From: Candidatus Aminicenantota bacterium
GTDB lineage: Bacteria > Acidobacteriota > Aminicenantia > Aminicenantales > Saccharicenantaceae
Direction: 5' to 3'
DNA length: 64,000 bases
Assembly (NCBI GenBank): GCA_026393975.1
Contig: JAPKZD010000010.1
Coordinates: 1-64,000, forward strand
A program made the position numbers and the translations under genes. Shown piece by piece: positions 36,193 to 45,184 of the stretch; positions within the stretch are counted from its first letter, which is position 1, and every line of letters starts with the position of its first letter. Under the pieces are notes generated by a model that was given only the letters and a program-made list of their open reading frames with translations, did no database searches and was not told the origin of the DNA.

Positions 36193-37230
36193 GTGCTGGC
36201 CATTAGTCTTGCCGTTGCATTCGGCGCGCTTGGCATATCGACGCTGTGCGTCGCGGGAGCACGATGCTGGGCTGTCGAACGAATGCTCGATATCCCGAAC
36301 GCCCGAAGTTCTCATACTCAGCCAACTCCCCGGGGAGGAGGGCTAGGCATTGTTATCGGCGTTTTTATCGGTGCCGGGAGCTTATTTATTTTCCGAATCC
36401 TAAGCATGCCGTTTAGGGAGATCGCGGCTATAAGCTTGGGGGGGGGGATCGTTGCATTAGTCGGGTGGCTTGATGATATTCATCGGCTGCCGTATTCAAT
36501 ACGCTTGGTCGTCCAAGGGATAAGTTCGGCGATTATCTTAGTTGCGATCGGTTATTTTCATACAATAACAGTCCCTTTCGTTGGTGATATTCATCTGTAT
36601 TCGATAGGTATCCCGTTCGCGCTTGTATGGATAGTGGGCTTAACCAACGCTTATAATTTCATGGATGGAATTGATGGGATTGCGGGTGGGCAAGCGCTAA
36701 TCGCAGGATTAGGATGGGTAATTATTGGCTTTATGAGCGGCCAATCGTTCGTTGGCCTAATTGGATTGCTCTTAGCCGCGTCCAGCCTAGGTTTTCTATT
36801 CCACAACTGGCCTCCTGCTCGAATTTTTATGGGGGATGTGGGAAGTGCATTTATTGGATTTACCCTGGCGGTTCTCCCCATAATTGGAGGCCAGAGGGAT
36901 CCGCGCTTCATGATCGCAGGAATTCTATTGGTTTGGCCGTTTGTTTTTGATACTTCTTTCACGTTGGCTCGCCGCATGATTAGAAAAGAGAACATTTTCG
37001 AAGCTCATCGGTCCCACATATATCAGCGGCTCGTCATTGCAGGATACAACCATCGTTTTGTAACGCTTATCTATATGGGATTGGCCTTAATAGGGACCTT
37101 CATCGCTTTGCTATGGTATAAAAGAGCGCCTTTTGTTAATGTAGCTGTAATTGTGCTCCCAATCCTGCTCTTCGTTGGGTTGTGGCGATTTGCCATCAGA
37201 GCCGAATCACGCGCACATTCAGGAGCGTAG
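36193..37230 (+). CDS. wbpL: WbpL-type polyprenyl-phosphate HexNAc-1-P transferase
   Basis: A 345-residue integral membrane enzyme of the MraY/WecA/WbpL superfamily, the likely initiating transferase of this polysaccharide. Visible signatures: NARSSHTQPTPRGGGLGIV (~35-53), LGWLDD-like VGWLDDIHRL (~90-99), NAYNFMDGIDGIAGGQ (~151-166), FMGDVGSAFIG (~211-221) and HRSHIYQRL (~272-280). GTG 36193 is the best start: it follows AAGGGGAG at ~36176 and directly precedes the first helix; ATG 36145 lies inside the wbpV stump. A run of ten G (36438-36447) is in the coding region and could slip. Codon use marks the return to native sequence. Confidence 0.85.
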   Translation: MLAISLAVAFGALGISTLCVAGARCWAVERMLDIPNARSSHTQPTPRGGGLGIVIGVFIGAGSLFIFRILSMPFREIAAISLGGGIVALVGWLDDIHRLPYSIRLVVQGISSAIILVAIGYFHTITVPFVGDIHLYSIGIPFALVWIVGLTNAYNFMDGIDGIAGGQALIAGLGWVIIGFMSGQSFVGLIGLLLAASSLGFLFHNWPPARIFMGDVGSAFIGFTLAVLPIIGGQRDPRFMIAGILLVWPFVFDTSFTLARRMIRKENIFEAHRSHIYQRLVIAGYNHRFVTLIYMGLALIGTFIALLWYKRAPFVNVAVIVLPILLFVGLWRFAIRAESRAHSGA

Positions 37231-37286
37231 CGGCTGATTTTATCTGCTAATAGAAAACCAGCAGAACTGATTTAGGGGTTGATGAA

Positions 37287-39206
37287 ATGAATATGCGTTT
37301 ATTGAAATTCAAAGAAGGAACGGCCCGAATTTCGCCGCTCAAGAGGCTCGCGTTTTTCTTCCTCGCCGATTCGCTCTTAATCGCGATCTCGCTATATGTA
37401 TCGTTCTGGTTGCGGTTCGATGGCGCGATCCCAGGCGAGTTTACTCGTAAATTTCCGGATTATTTCGGACTCGCTCTTATCATCAAAGTAGCGTTCCTTG
37501 CTGTTTTCGGCATGTACAAGGTTTCTTGGCGGTTTTTCGGACTTAGCGACTTGCGGAAACTGTTCGCGGCAGTCTCTCTGGCCTCCCTCGGCCTGGCGGC
37601 GATTTTTCTGGGCTTTCGAACCCGAGGGCCGTTTTCCGGGTTTCCTCGGGCTGTAATGCTTGCCGATTATGTCATCACCCTGGGTGCCCTTGGTGTGCTC
37701 CGCATCTCCAAGAGAGCCGTTATCGAATACCTCAGTAAGTCGGGGAGAATGAGGCACGGGCGGTCCCGGGTCCTGATCGTCGGCGCCGGCGATGCCGGCA
37801 GTGCCATCGGGCGGGATATGCTGATCACTAAGAAGTCCAAGTATTTTCCTGTTGGATATGTGGATGACAATTTATCCAAAAAGGGGATGAACATTCATGG
37901 CATTAAAGTGCTTGGGACGAGGAATGATATCCCGGCGCTGTTGAAAACGAACGCGATCGATGAAGTCCTGATTGCCATTCCGTCTTTTCGTTCAGAAGAT
38001 ATCCGGGCCGTTATGGAGATCATCCGAAATTCGGGCGGACCGGCCAAGGTCAAGATTCTGCCGGGGATCCTAGATCTTGTCGACGGGAATATCACCCTTT
38101 CCAATATTAAGGAGGTACGGGTCGAAGATCTGTTGGGGAGGGAAAAAGTCGAGATAGATTTTGCGGCCATACGCGCCTTTTTGAACAAGAAGCGAGTTTT
38201 GATAACGGGGGCCGGTGGGTCCATCGGCAGCGAGCTCGCCCGGACCGTGCTTCAGTATGAACCGCGTGCAGTCGCCTTCCTGGATATCGATGAAACTGAG
38301 CTTTTTCACTTAATGAATCGTTTCCGCGGGACAGGCGTGGAGATCGTTGAAGTGATAGGGGATATACGGGACAGGGTCAAAATGGAGGACGTCTTTGCCA
38401 ACTTCCGTCCTGAAATCATCCTCCACTCTGCCGCCTACAAGCATGTTCCCGTGCTCGAGAGCTATCCTGAAGAAGCGGTAAAAACAAACGTTCTGGGGAC
38501 GAAAATATTGGGTGAGCTGGCCTTGAAATATAAGGTCGAGAAATTCGTCTACATATCGACGGACAAGGCCGTTAACCCCACGAGCGTCATGGGCTCGACC
38601 AAACGGGTGGGAGAGGAGATGCTCAAGGTCCTCAACGGGAGGAATGGAACAAAGTTCATCTCGGTAAGGTTCGGAAATGTCCTGGGCAGTCGCGGGAGCG
38701 TCATCCCGCTTTTCGAAGAGCAGATCAAGAAGGGAGGGCCGGTGATGGTGACCCATCCCGAGATGAAGAGATATTTCATGGCGACATCGGAAGCCGTGCT
38801 TCTCGTGCTCGAAGCGGCGGCGAGCGGAGGGGGGGGCGAAGCCTATGTCCTCGATATGGGCGAGCCCATTAGGATCCTCGACCTCGCCAAGGAAATGATC
38901 AGGCTCAGCGGTCACGAGCCGGATGTCGATATCCCCATCGTATTCAGCGGGCTCAGGCCCGGGGAGAAGCTCTTCGAGGAGTTGCTGGGAGCAGAGGAAG
39001 GGTCGGAACCGACCGAGCATGCCAGGATCTTCAGGGTGCGAAACCCCAAGGTCAGGCCCGAGGACGAAACGCTCCAAAAGATCGAGAAGCTGATCAACGT
39101 ATGTTATGATGGGAGCGATCGGAGGAACATCATTGACGGCCTGGTGGATATCGTCCCGACCTACAAGCCGGGCACACTGGGAAGCGGGCTTAAAGCGGGG
39201 CTTTAA
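37287..39206 (+). CDS. capD: CapD/WbpM/PglF-type membrane UDP-GlcNAc 4,6-dehydratase
   Basis: A 639-residue protein with four N-terminal membrane helices (~20-120), a first Rossmann region (VLIVGAGDAGSAIG ~160-173) and the catalytic SDR domain (VLITGAGGSIGSELARTVL ~301-319; AAYKHVPVLESYPEEAV; STDKAVNPTSVMGSTKR ~423-439). It makes UDP-4-keto-6-deoxy-GlcNAc, precursor of QuiNAc, FucNAc or bacillosamine. In Pseudomonas-type loci wbpV-wbpL-wbpM are consecutive, which is the order seen here. A G8 run at 38829-38836 is in frame. Ribosome site TTAGGGGTTGATGAA precedes ATG 37287. Confidence 0.92.
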   Translation: MNMRLLKFKEGTARISPLKRLAFFFLADSLLIAISLYVSFWLRFDGAIPGEFTRKFPDYFGLALIIKVAFLAVFGMYKVSWRFFGLSDLRKLFAAVSLASLGLAAIFLGFRTRGPFSGFPRAVMLADYVITLGALGVLRISKRAVIEYLSKSGRMRHGRSRVLIVGAGDAGSAIGRDMLITKKSKYFPVGYVDDNLSKKGMNIHGIKVLGTRNDIPALLKTNAIDEVLIAIPSFRSEDIRAVMEIIRNSGGPAKVKILPGILDLVDGNITLSNIKEVRVEDLLGREKVEIDFAAIRAFLNKKRVLITGAGGSIGSELARTVLQYEPRAVAFLDIDETELFHLMNRFRGTGVEIVEVIGDIRDRVKMEDVFANFRPEIILHSAAYKHVPVLESYPEEAVKTNVLGTKILGELALKYKVEKFVYISTDKAVNPTSVMGSTKRVGEEMLKVLNGRNGTKFISVRFGNVLGSRGSVIPLFEEQIKKGGPVMVTHPEMKRYFMATSEAVLLVLEAAASGGGGEAYVLDMGEPIRILDLAKEMIRLSGHEPDVDIPIVFSGLRPGEKLFEELLGAEEGSEPTEHARIFRVRNPKVRPEDETLQKIEKLINVCYDGSDRRNIIDGLVDIVPTYKPGTLGSGLKAGL

Positions 39207-39210
39207 ACAC

Positions 39211-40449
39211 ATGCTTGGACGAAGAGTTCTTGCCGCTGCGATAGTCCTGCTCGTAACGGGCTCAGGCATATCATTCGCCGAAACGTGGAAAGGGCTCGAG
39301 CTTGAGAGGAAATGGCACGACGCCGCTTGGAAGTTCGGGCCGTTCCGTATTCAGCCGTCGCTCGTAATTTCGAATGCCGGAGTAGATTCGAACCTCTACT
39401 ATTCGACGAATGAGCCGATCAAGGACTTTACGATAACCGCGGGGCCGGCGGCGACACTTTACGTCCCGATCCACAGGAAATTCGTCCTGTCCCTATACGG
39501 TTCGCCGCAGTATGTCTGGTACTCCAAGACGGACCGGGAGAGGACATGGAATTATTATTTCAGCGGGGCGGCCCAGCTGAGTTTGAAGAATGTCTTCTTC
39601 AGCCTTGAGGGAAACTACTCTGATGCCCGGGAACGTTGGAACACGGAAATAGATATCCGGCCTAGGAGAAAAGAAGAAGGATACGGCGGCTCGGTCCTGG
39701 TCAAGGCCGCTTGGAAGACATCGTTCTCCCTGGGCTACCGGACGGTCAAATACGACTATCAGAGCGTTGTTTATGGGGATAGTTTCGACGTCCGGGAACG
39801 GCTGAACAGGAAGGAGAGCTACGCCAACTTCTCGCTCTTCTACCAGGCATCGACCCAGAGGCGCTTTTTCCTGGACTTCGAATACGGCCTCTATCAATTC
39901 GAGTTTGCCACCCAGGCGGCTATCGGAAATTCGAGAAGTGGTGCCGCATACGCAGGGCTCGAATTTTCGCGGCTTGGGCGCAGGGTGCGAGGGCGCATCC
40001 GTGTCGGTTATAAGAAGTTCGACGTCCGAGCCGTGAACGGGCCCGACTATCAGGGTTTCGTTGGCGATTCTCAGCTTTGGGTCCGACTTGCCAAACCCTT
40101 CGTCATCCGCGGGTCATATGTTCGCGACGTCCGCTTTTCGCTCTGGTACTCGAACCCCTACTACATCGAGAGCCGGCCGGGCGCTGGCGTGTCGCTTTAC
40201 CCGCTGCGGTTCCTGCGCCTTGATTACGATTATTCGCTAGGGAGGAACAGATATCCTGTAGTCGGGGGAGGCGGGCCGGATGTCAAGCGGCTCGATGAAT
40301 ACTCGATTCATTCGGCCGGAATATACTTCCGGATTAAGAAGAGCGTTGCTCTCGGATTCATCGCCAGTTGGTGGACGCGGAAATCGAACCTCGCCGCGGA
40401 AGATGACAAGAGGACCTTTTTTGGGTTAAACTTGACTTACGACTTTTAA
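39211..40449 (+). CDS. Outer-membrane beta-barrel protein of the export cluster
   Basis: A 412-residue protein with a signal peptide (MLGRRVLAAAIVLLVTGSG, cleavage after FAE-like site ~24) and then alternating aromatic/polar strands, for example FVLSLYGSPQYVWYSKTD and GNYSDARERWNTEIDIRPRR, ending with LNLTYDF, a terminal Phe typical for barrel insertion by BamA. It is of the type often called BBP2-like or putative beta-barrel porin in EPS loci. It could guide chain secretion with the Wza protein; not proven. ATG 39211 lies four bases past the capD stop; a longer frame upstream is overlap. Confidence 0.75.
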   Translation: MLGRRVLAAAIVLLVTGSGISFAETWKGLELERKWHDAAWKFGPFRIQPSLVISNAGVDSNLYYSTNEPIKDFTITAGPAATLYVPIHRKFVLSLYGSPQYVWYSKTDRERTWNYYFSGAAQLSLKNVFFSLEGNYSDARERWNTEIDIRPRRKEEGYGGSVLVKAAWKTSFSLGYRTVKYDYQSVVYGDSFDVRERLNRKESYANFSLFYQASTQRRFFLDFEYGLYQFEFATQAAIGNSRSGAAYAGLEFSRLGRRVRGRIRVGYKKFDVRAVNGPDYQGFVGDSQLWVRLAKPFVIRGSYVRDVRFSLWYSNPYYIESRPGAGVSLYPLRFLRLDYDYSLGRNRYPVVGGGGPDVKRLDEYSIHSAGIYFRIKKSVALGFIASWWTRKSNLAAEDDKRTFFGLNLTYDF

Positions 40450-40470
40450 GATTAAAGAAAAGAGAAGAAA

Positions 40471-40499
40471 GGGGACACGTACAAAAAGTACATGTCCCC
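40471..40499 (+). repeat. GGGGACA/TGTCCCC hairpin, copy 1
   Basis: Left arm GGGGACACGTAC (40471-40482), loop AAAAA, right arm GTACATGTCCCC (40488-40499); one mismatch in 12 pairs. Same family as 47873-47901, 47924-47952 and 54114-54142. It lies between the barrel gene and wza and may act as an mRNA structure or a RAYT-mobilised REP-like element. Confidence 0.9.
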
Positions 40500-40533
40500 T
40501 TATGATGGGACTGAATAGTTGGAGAGGATGAAG

Positions 40534-41394
40534 ATGAATATCGCCGCGCTCGTATTCGCCGTCGCAATCGTAGCCGCACCGGGCCAGGCTCCAGCCCAAG
40601 CTCAAGCTCAGGAGGCACGGGATGTCTTCGTCCGGGCCTACCGGGTCGGGCCGGGGGACCTGCTCGAGCTCAAGGTTTTCCAAGTGGACGAGCTCAGCCA
40701 GACCGTCCGCGTCTCGGAAGACGGCTCGATCACGCTGCCGCTCGTCGGGCGCATTGTCGTCGAGGGCCTGACCCAGGAAGGGGTCGTCCAGAAGCTCACC
40801 GGCCTGCTGCAGGCCAAGTATGTCAAGAACCCCCAGGTGACCATTTTCATCAAGGAGTACAAGAACCAGCAGGTGGCCGTGATCGGGGCGGTCGAAAAAG
40901 CCGGGAGCTACGAGCTCGTCGGCCGCAAGAACCTCCTCCAGATCATTTCCATGGCCGGCGGTTTCAGTGAGACCGCCGGGAATGAGATCTTCATCCTGCG
41001 CGAGGGAACGGATGGCGTGACTTCGAGCGTGGCCATCGACCTCAAGGACCTCCTCGTCAACGGCAACCAGAAGCTCAACATCCCCATCGAGCCTAACGAT
41101 GTCATCAACGTGCCGGTCGATAGAGAGATCCGGGTGTTTGTCATGGGCCGGGTCACCAAGCCCGGGGCCGTCAAGGCCAAGCTCTCCGAGGGCGTGACGC
41201 TCCTCCAGGCCATCGCCGACGCGGGCGGGCTGGCCGAGGGGGCCAAGGAGAGCAAGATAACGATCACGCGCAAGGACAAGACGGGGAAAGAGCAGAAGAT
41301 AAAGGTCAACCTCAAGGACATTATCAAGGGAAAGAAGAAGGACGTCGTGCTCAAAGAGGGGGATGTGGTGTATGTGCCGGAGTCGTTTTGGTAG
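40534..41394 (+). CDS. wza: Wza-type polysaccharide export outer-membrane protein (SLBB)
   Basis: A 286-residue secreted protein with signal peptide (NIAALVFAVAIVAAPGQAPA), a Poly_export domain (YRVGPGDLLELKVFQVDELS ~35-55) and two SLBB domains (VAVIGAVEKAGSYELVGRKN ~115-134; VFVMGRVTKPGAVKAKLSEG ~202-221). There is no lipobox cysteine, so it is soluble or associated with the barrel protein, unlike lipidated E. coli Wza. GGAGAGG at 40521-40527 best fits ATG 40534. It forms the periplasmic/outer-membrane channel with Wzc. Confidence 0.9.
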   Translation: MNIAALVFAVAIVAAPGQAPAQAQAQEARDVFVRAYRVGPGDLLELKVFQVDELSQTVRVSEDGSITLPLVGRIVVEGLTQEGVVQKLTGLLQAKYVKNPQVTIFIKEYKNQQVAVIGAVEKAGSYELVGRKNLLQIISMAGGFSETAGNEIFILREGTDGVTSSVAIDLKDLLVNGNQKLNIPIEPNDVINVPVDREIRVFVMGRVTKPGAVKAKLSEGVTLLQAIADAGGLAEGAKESKITITRKDKTGKEQKIKVNLKDIIKGKKKDVVLKEGDVVYVPESFW

Positions 41395-41407
41395 AGAGAG
41401 GCCATAG

Positions 41408-43708
41408 ATGAAAAACGGTAACGAAATTCAGGTCGCTGATTACGATCTGGGGCCCGAGCAGGAGATCAACCTCCGGGAGTACTGGGAGAAAATCCGCAGG
41501 CGCAAAGGCACCGTCCTCTCGGTCACGCTGGGCGTCTTTATCCTCGGGGCCTTCTGGACGTTCATCCAGAAGCCCGTCTACACGGCGAAATCGACGCTCC
41601 TCATCGAGAAGGAGCCGAATATTCTATCCTTCGACCAGGTCCTCCAGATCGAATCCGGGAGGGACGATTACTACGAAACGCAGTTTAAGCTCCTGAGCAG
41701 CCGGGGCCTGGCCGAAAGCGTTGTCGACAGGCTCAAGCTCTATGAGAACCCGGAGTTCGTCGGCAAGCCAGGCAAGCGGAAAAAGCCTATCGACCCGACC
41801 GACTACGTCTTTCGCGAGGGCCTCGTCGGCGGATTCCTTGGTAGGCTCTCGATCAAGCCCGTGCGCTTGACGCGCCTAGTAGAAGTCTCGTTCTCAGCCG
41901 GAGATCCTAAGCTCGCCGCCGAGTGCGCCAACGAGCTGGCCGCCGCCTTCATCGATCTCAACATCAACATTAAGTACGCCGCGACCGAACAGGCGACGAC
42001 CTTCCTCTCGGAGCAGATCAAGGGGCTCCAGAGCGAGATCGAGCAGAAGGGAAAACAGCTCCAGGGATTCGAGGCCGAGGCCAACATCGTCGCCCTGAGC
42101 GACAACGAGACGACCGTCATCGACCGGCTGAGCCAGCTCAACAAGGCCCTGACCGAGGCCCAGATAGACCGGTCGGACAAGGAGGCCACATGGAACGGGC
42201 TGAAGAACGTCGGCCCCGACTATGTGCCCGAAGCCATCAACAACCCGCTCATCCAGCGTCTGCGCGAGGACTACGTCCGGCTCAAACGCGAATTCCAGAA
42301 GATGGAGGAGCGTTTCCAGCCTGATTACCCTGAGCTCCAACGGACCAAGGTCGAGATGGAGTCGGCCCGCAAGTCGCTCGACGATGAGACCCAGAACCTG
42401 GTTAAGGGGGCCTACTCGGAATACCAGACTGCCCTCAACAGGGAGCGGTCGCTCGAGACCGAGTTCAACGAGCAGAAAAGCGCGGCCTTCAAGATGAACT
42501 CGAGCGCCGTCCTTTACAACGGGCTGAAGGTCGAGATCCAGAACAAGAAAACGCTCCTTGATTCGCTGTTGAGGCGGGAAAGCGAGACGGGGGTCGAGGC
42601 TCGGCTCAAGGGGCTCCGGACATCGAACGTCAGGGTCGTGGACAGGGCCCGAGTACCGGTGCGGCCATCGAGCCCGAACAAGAGGAGGAATTTGATGCTG
42701 GCCCTGATTCTGGGGCTGGGCGGGGGAATCGGGCTGGCGTTCCTGTTCGATTTCCTCGACAACAGCGTCAAGACGAGCGAGGACGTGGAAAGGTATGCAG
42801 GATTGCCGACGCTCGGGGTCGTGCCCAAGTTCAGCCTGGAGGGCGCGAATAAGGCCTATAGCTATGGGCGGAGGTTGAAGGGGAAGAGGGAGCCGAAACA
42901 GCTCGAGGCGGGGACAGGAGAGGCGGTCGAGGCGGGCGCCGCACCGTCGGGGGAGGGATCTGCGGACGTTAGCGCCGGCGCCGCCGTGCCATTCGTGGCC
43001 GCCGTCGAAACCGCCGAGGCGCACCGGGCGATCGAGCTCGTGCCGCATTACTTCCCGAACTCGCGTCTGGCCGAGAGCTACCGCTCCATCCGGACAGCCC
43101 TGCTCCTGTCGTCCGCCGACCATCCCGTCAAGACGATTGTCGTGACCTCGGCCCTGCCCGGGGAGGGGAAAACGGCCTCGACGGCCAACCTGGCCGTCAC
43201 TCTGGCCCAGTCGGGGAAAACCGTTGTCCTTGTGGACGCCGACCTGAGAAGGCCGCGCCAGCACCGTCTCTTCAAGGTCAAGAACACCTTCGGGCTGACG
43301 ACTTACCTCACCGACTCCGTGCCGATAAAGGACGTCATCAAGTCGACCGAGATCCCGAACCTGTTCCTGATTAATGCCGGGCCGATCCCGCCCAACCCGG
43401 CCGAGTTGTTGGGCTCGGAGAAAATGACGCGCTTCATCAAAATGATGGGCGAGGAGTGCGATTACATGCTCTTCGACCTGCCGCCCATGCTCGAGATCTC
43501 CGACGCGCTCGTCCTCGGGGCTAAGGTCGACGGTGTTGTCCTCGTCGTCTGGGGCGACAAGACGTCGCGAGAGGCGCTTAAGAAGGCGCGGGAGAAGCTG
43601 GATATGCTCAAGGTCAGGACGCTCGGCGTCATCATCAACAACGTCACCTTGCCCCATCACGGGGCGTATTATTACAAGGACTCCTATCACAGCTATCACA
43701 GGTCGTAA
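41408..43708 (+). CDS. wzc: Wzc-type chain-length determinant and BY-kinase
   Basis: A 766-residue co-polymerase. Wzz domain from residue ~16, TM1 ~35-53 (VLSVTLGVFILGAFWTF), long periplasmic coiled coil with GumC-type repeats (~190-410), TM2 ~428-448 after RVPVRPSSPNKRRN, then a cytoplasmic BY-kinase: Walker A SALPGEGKTASTANLAVTLA (~579), Walker A' VVLVDADLRRPRQH (~605), Walker B YMLFDLPP (~686). The C-terminus HHGAYYYKDSYHSYHRS has five tyrosines for autophosphorylation. An Ala/Gly/Glu-rich linker at ~500-545 precedes the kinase. It controls chain length and export with Wza; CpsB-type phosphatase follows three bases later. Confidence 0.93.
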   Translation: MKNGNEIQVADYDLGPEQEINLREYWEKIRRRKGTVLSVTLGVFILGAFWTFIQKPVYTAKSTLLIEKEPNILSFDQVLQIESGRDDYYETQFKLLSSRGLAESVVDRLKLYENPEFVGKPGKRKKPIDPTDYVFREGLVGGFLGRLSIKPVRLTRLVEVSFSAGDPKLAAECANELAAAFIDLNINIKYAATEQATTFLSEQIKGLQSEIEQKGKQLQGFEAEANIVALSDNETTVIDRLSQLNKALTEAQIDRSDKEATWNGLKNVGPDYVPEAINNPLIQRLREDYVRLKREFQKMEERFQPDYPELQRTKVEMESARKSLDDETQNLVKGAYSEYQTALNRERSLETEFNEQKSAAFKMNSSAVLYNGLKVEIQNKKTLLDSLLRRESETGVEARLKGLRTSNVRVVDRARVPVRPSSPNKRRNLMLALILGLGGGIGLAFLFDFLDNSVKTSEDVERYAGLPTLGVVPKFSLEGANKAYSYGRRLKGKREPKQLEAGTGEAVEAGAAPSGEGSADVSAGAAVPFVAAVETAEAHRAIELVPHYFPNSRLAESYRSIRTALLLSSADHPVKTIVVTSALPGEGKTASTANLAVTLAQSGKTVVLVDADLRRPRQHRLFKVKNTFGLTTYLTDSVPIKDVIKSTEIPNLFLINAGPIPPNPAELLGSEKMTRFIKMMGEECDYMLFDLPPMLEISDALVLGAKVDGVVLVVWGDKTSREALKKAREKLDMLKVRTLGVIINNVTLPHHGAYYYKDSYHSYHRS

Positions 43709-43711
43709 TTC

Positions 43712-44593
43712 ATGATCGATCTGCACACGCACTTGCTCTGGGACTGGGACGACGGGCCGGATGACCGCGTCCAAGCCCTGGAGATGTGCCGGATGGCCGA
43801 GAAGGACGGGACCAAGGCAATCTGCCTCACGCCCCACCTCTTCCGGGCGAACCGGTACGGCGACAACCTGGAATTACTCCGCCAGAGGATGGTCGAGTTC
43901 GACGAGGAGATGCGCACGTCCGGCATCGGCATCGAGTTCCACTGGGGGGCCGAGGTCTACGTCCATGCCGAGGTTGTCCGGGCGGTCGAGAAATTCAGGT
44001 TCACCGTCGACCAGACGAGCTATGTCTTCCTCGAGTTCGCTGCCGACGGCGTGCCGGTCGGAGCGGCCAACATGCTGGCCCAGCTGATGAGCAAGGGCTT
44101 CGTGCCCATCATCAGCCACCCGGAGCGGAATAAGGGGTTCGCCGCCCGGCCCGAGCTCCTCTTCGAGTTCGTTAATATGGGCTGCGCGGCCCAAGTGACG
44201 GCGGCGAGCTTGACCGGTGAGCTGGGGAAGGAGACGCGGACGACGGCCGGTCTGTTCCTGGTCAATAACCTGGTCCACATCATTGCCAGCGACGCCCACC
44301 GGACGATCGGCCGGCCTCCCGGTCTCAGCGGCGCCGTCGAGGCGGCATCGAAGATCGTCGGCGAGAGCAAGGCCCGGGCCATGGTCACCGAGGTGCCGCG
44401 GGCGATCCTCGACAACAAAGCCCTGCCGGACTGGGGCGAGCCGGAGAACCCGCTCCGGCACAAGACTTGGACCCAGCGGCTCCTCGGGATGCCGCGGCGG
44501 TCGACGAGGCCTGCGGGCTGGGGAGGGGGCGGGGGGCAGCGGACCGGTTCCGGCCACACGACCGTCCTGAAAATCAAAAAAAATAGTACTTGA
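43712..44593 (+). CDS. cpsB: CpsB/YwqE-type PHP tyrosine-protein phosphatase
   Basis: A 293-residue PHP-fold metal-dependent phosphatase. IDLHTHLLWDWDDGP (2-16) carries the first metal ligands; TPHLFR (~38), GAEVY, ISHPERN (~133) and IASDAHRT (~192) supply the rest. It dephosphorylates the tyrosine tail of Wzc, its upstream neighbour. A Pro/Gly-rich tail after ~255 is unusual. LLWDWDDGP replaces the common ILPGIDDGP, but the ligand residues are kept. Confidence 0.9.
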   Translation: MIDLHTHLLWDWDDGPDDRVQALEMCRMAEKDGTKAICLTPHLFRANRYGDNLELLRQRMVEFDEEMRTSGIGIEFHWGAEVYVHAEVVRAVEKFRFTVDQTSYVFLEFAADGVPVGAANMLAQLMSKGFVPIISHPERNKGFAARPELLFEFVNMGCAAQVTAASLTGELGKETRTTAGLFLVNNLVHIIASDAHRTIGRPPGLSGAVEAASKIVGESKARAMVTEVPRAILDNKALPDWGEPENPLRHKTWTQRLLGMPRRSTRPAGWGGGGGQRTGSGHTTVLKIKKNST

Positions 44594-44615
44594 CAGACAA
44601 AAAATGGTGTATAAT
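44590..44615 (+). promoter_or_regulatory. Possible sigma-70 promoter for the Cna-B-like triplet
   Basis: TTGACA (44590-44595) and TATAAT (44610-44615) are both perfect hexamers, but the 14-base spacer is shorter than the usual 17. The site lies at the end of cpsB, and AAGGAG (44622-44627) precedes ATG 44636. Separate transcription of the triplet is therefore possible. Confidence 0.4.
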
Positions 44616-44635
44616 TACCATAAGGAGCCCGAAAA

Positions 44636-45172
44636 ATGTTAAAAGTAACTTCATTTCGTTCTAGGAGTCTGGCCGGAGGGTTGATCGCGGCCTTTGTGCT
44701 CCTTTTGATGCCTTTGCCGAGTTTCTCGCAGGAACAGCCTCAGTCTTACGCGAGACAGGGGTCGCTCCAGGGGAACGTTTACTCGGAAGGGATGAGATCG
44801 CGCGTCACGAACGCCGTCGTCAAACTCAGGAACCTCAACAACCAGAAGGAATATACGAGCCAGCCGACCGACGCCAAGGGCGGCTATAAGATCCTGGGGG
44901 TCGAGGAAGGCTGGTACACGCTCGGCGTCAGCACGGCCGCCGGGGACTTCAACCTGAATTACGGCGTCTACGTCAAGGCCGGCGTGGCGGCCAAGCTCTC
45001 CGTCGCGATGCTCCCCGGGGGGATGCTCGAAGGTAAGGGCGGGAACGGAAGCGGGAAAAAGGGCTTTTTCAAGACGCCGGCCGGGATCCTGACCATCGTG
45101 GCCCTCGGGGCCGGAGTAGGGTTCGGCGTTTATGAGCTGACCAAAGAAAAGGAAGCTTCGCCGGTAAGATAG
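44636..45172 (+). CDS. Cna-B-like secreted one-span protein, paralogue 1
   Basis: A 178-residue protein: signal peptide (~10-30), a carboxypeptidase-regulatory/Cna-B-like beta domain (LQGNVYSEGMRSRVTNAVVK ... GWYTLGVSTAAGDFNLNYGV, ~42-120), a Gly/Lys spacer, FFKTPAGILTIVALGAGVGF (hydrophobic helix ~146-165) and the tail KEKEASPVR. The domain shape (NAVVKLRNLNNQKEYTSQPTDAKGGY) is that of small prealbumin-like folds used in surface proteins. Two more paralogues follow. No function is known to me; its place between the export kinase/phosphatase and the ligase suggests a role at the cell envelope. Confidence 0.75.
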   Translation: MLKVTSFRSRSLAGGLIAAFVLLLMPLPSFSQEQPQSYARQGSLQGNVYSEGMRSRVTNAVVKLRNLNNQKEYTSQPTDAKGGYKILGVEEGWYTLGVSTAAGDFNLNYGVYVKAGVAAKLSVAMLPGGMLEGKGGNGSGKKGFFKTPAGILTIVALGAGVGFGVYELTKEKEASPVR

Positions 45173-45184
45173 GGGAGGCCAAAA

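Noticed and set aside
38310-39269. 319-codon minus-strand frame over capD
   Set aside because: Shadow of a clear dehydratase domain.
41894-43837. 647-codon minus-strand frame over wzc/cpsB
   Set aside because: Shadow of a strongly supported Wzc gene; no motif, no start context.
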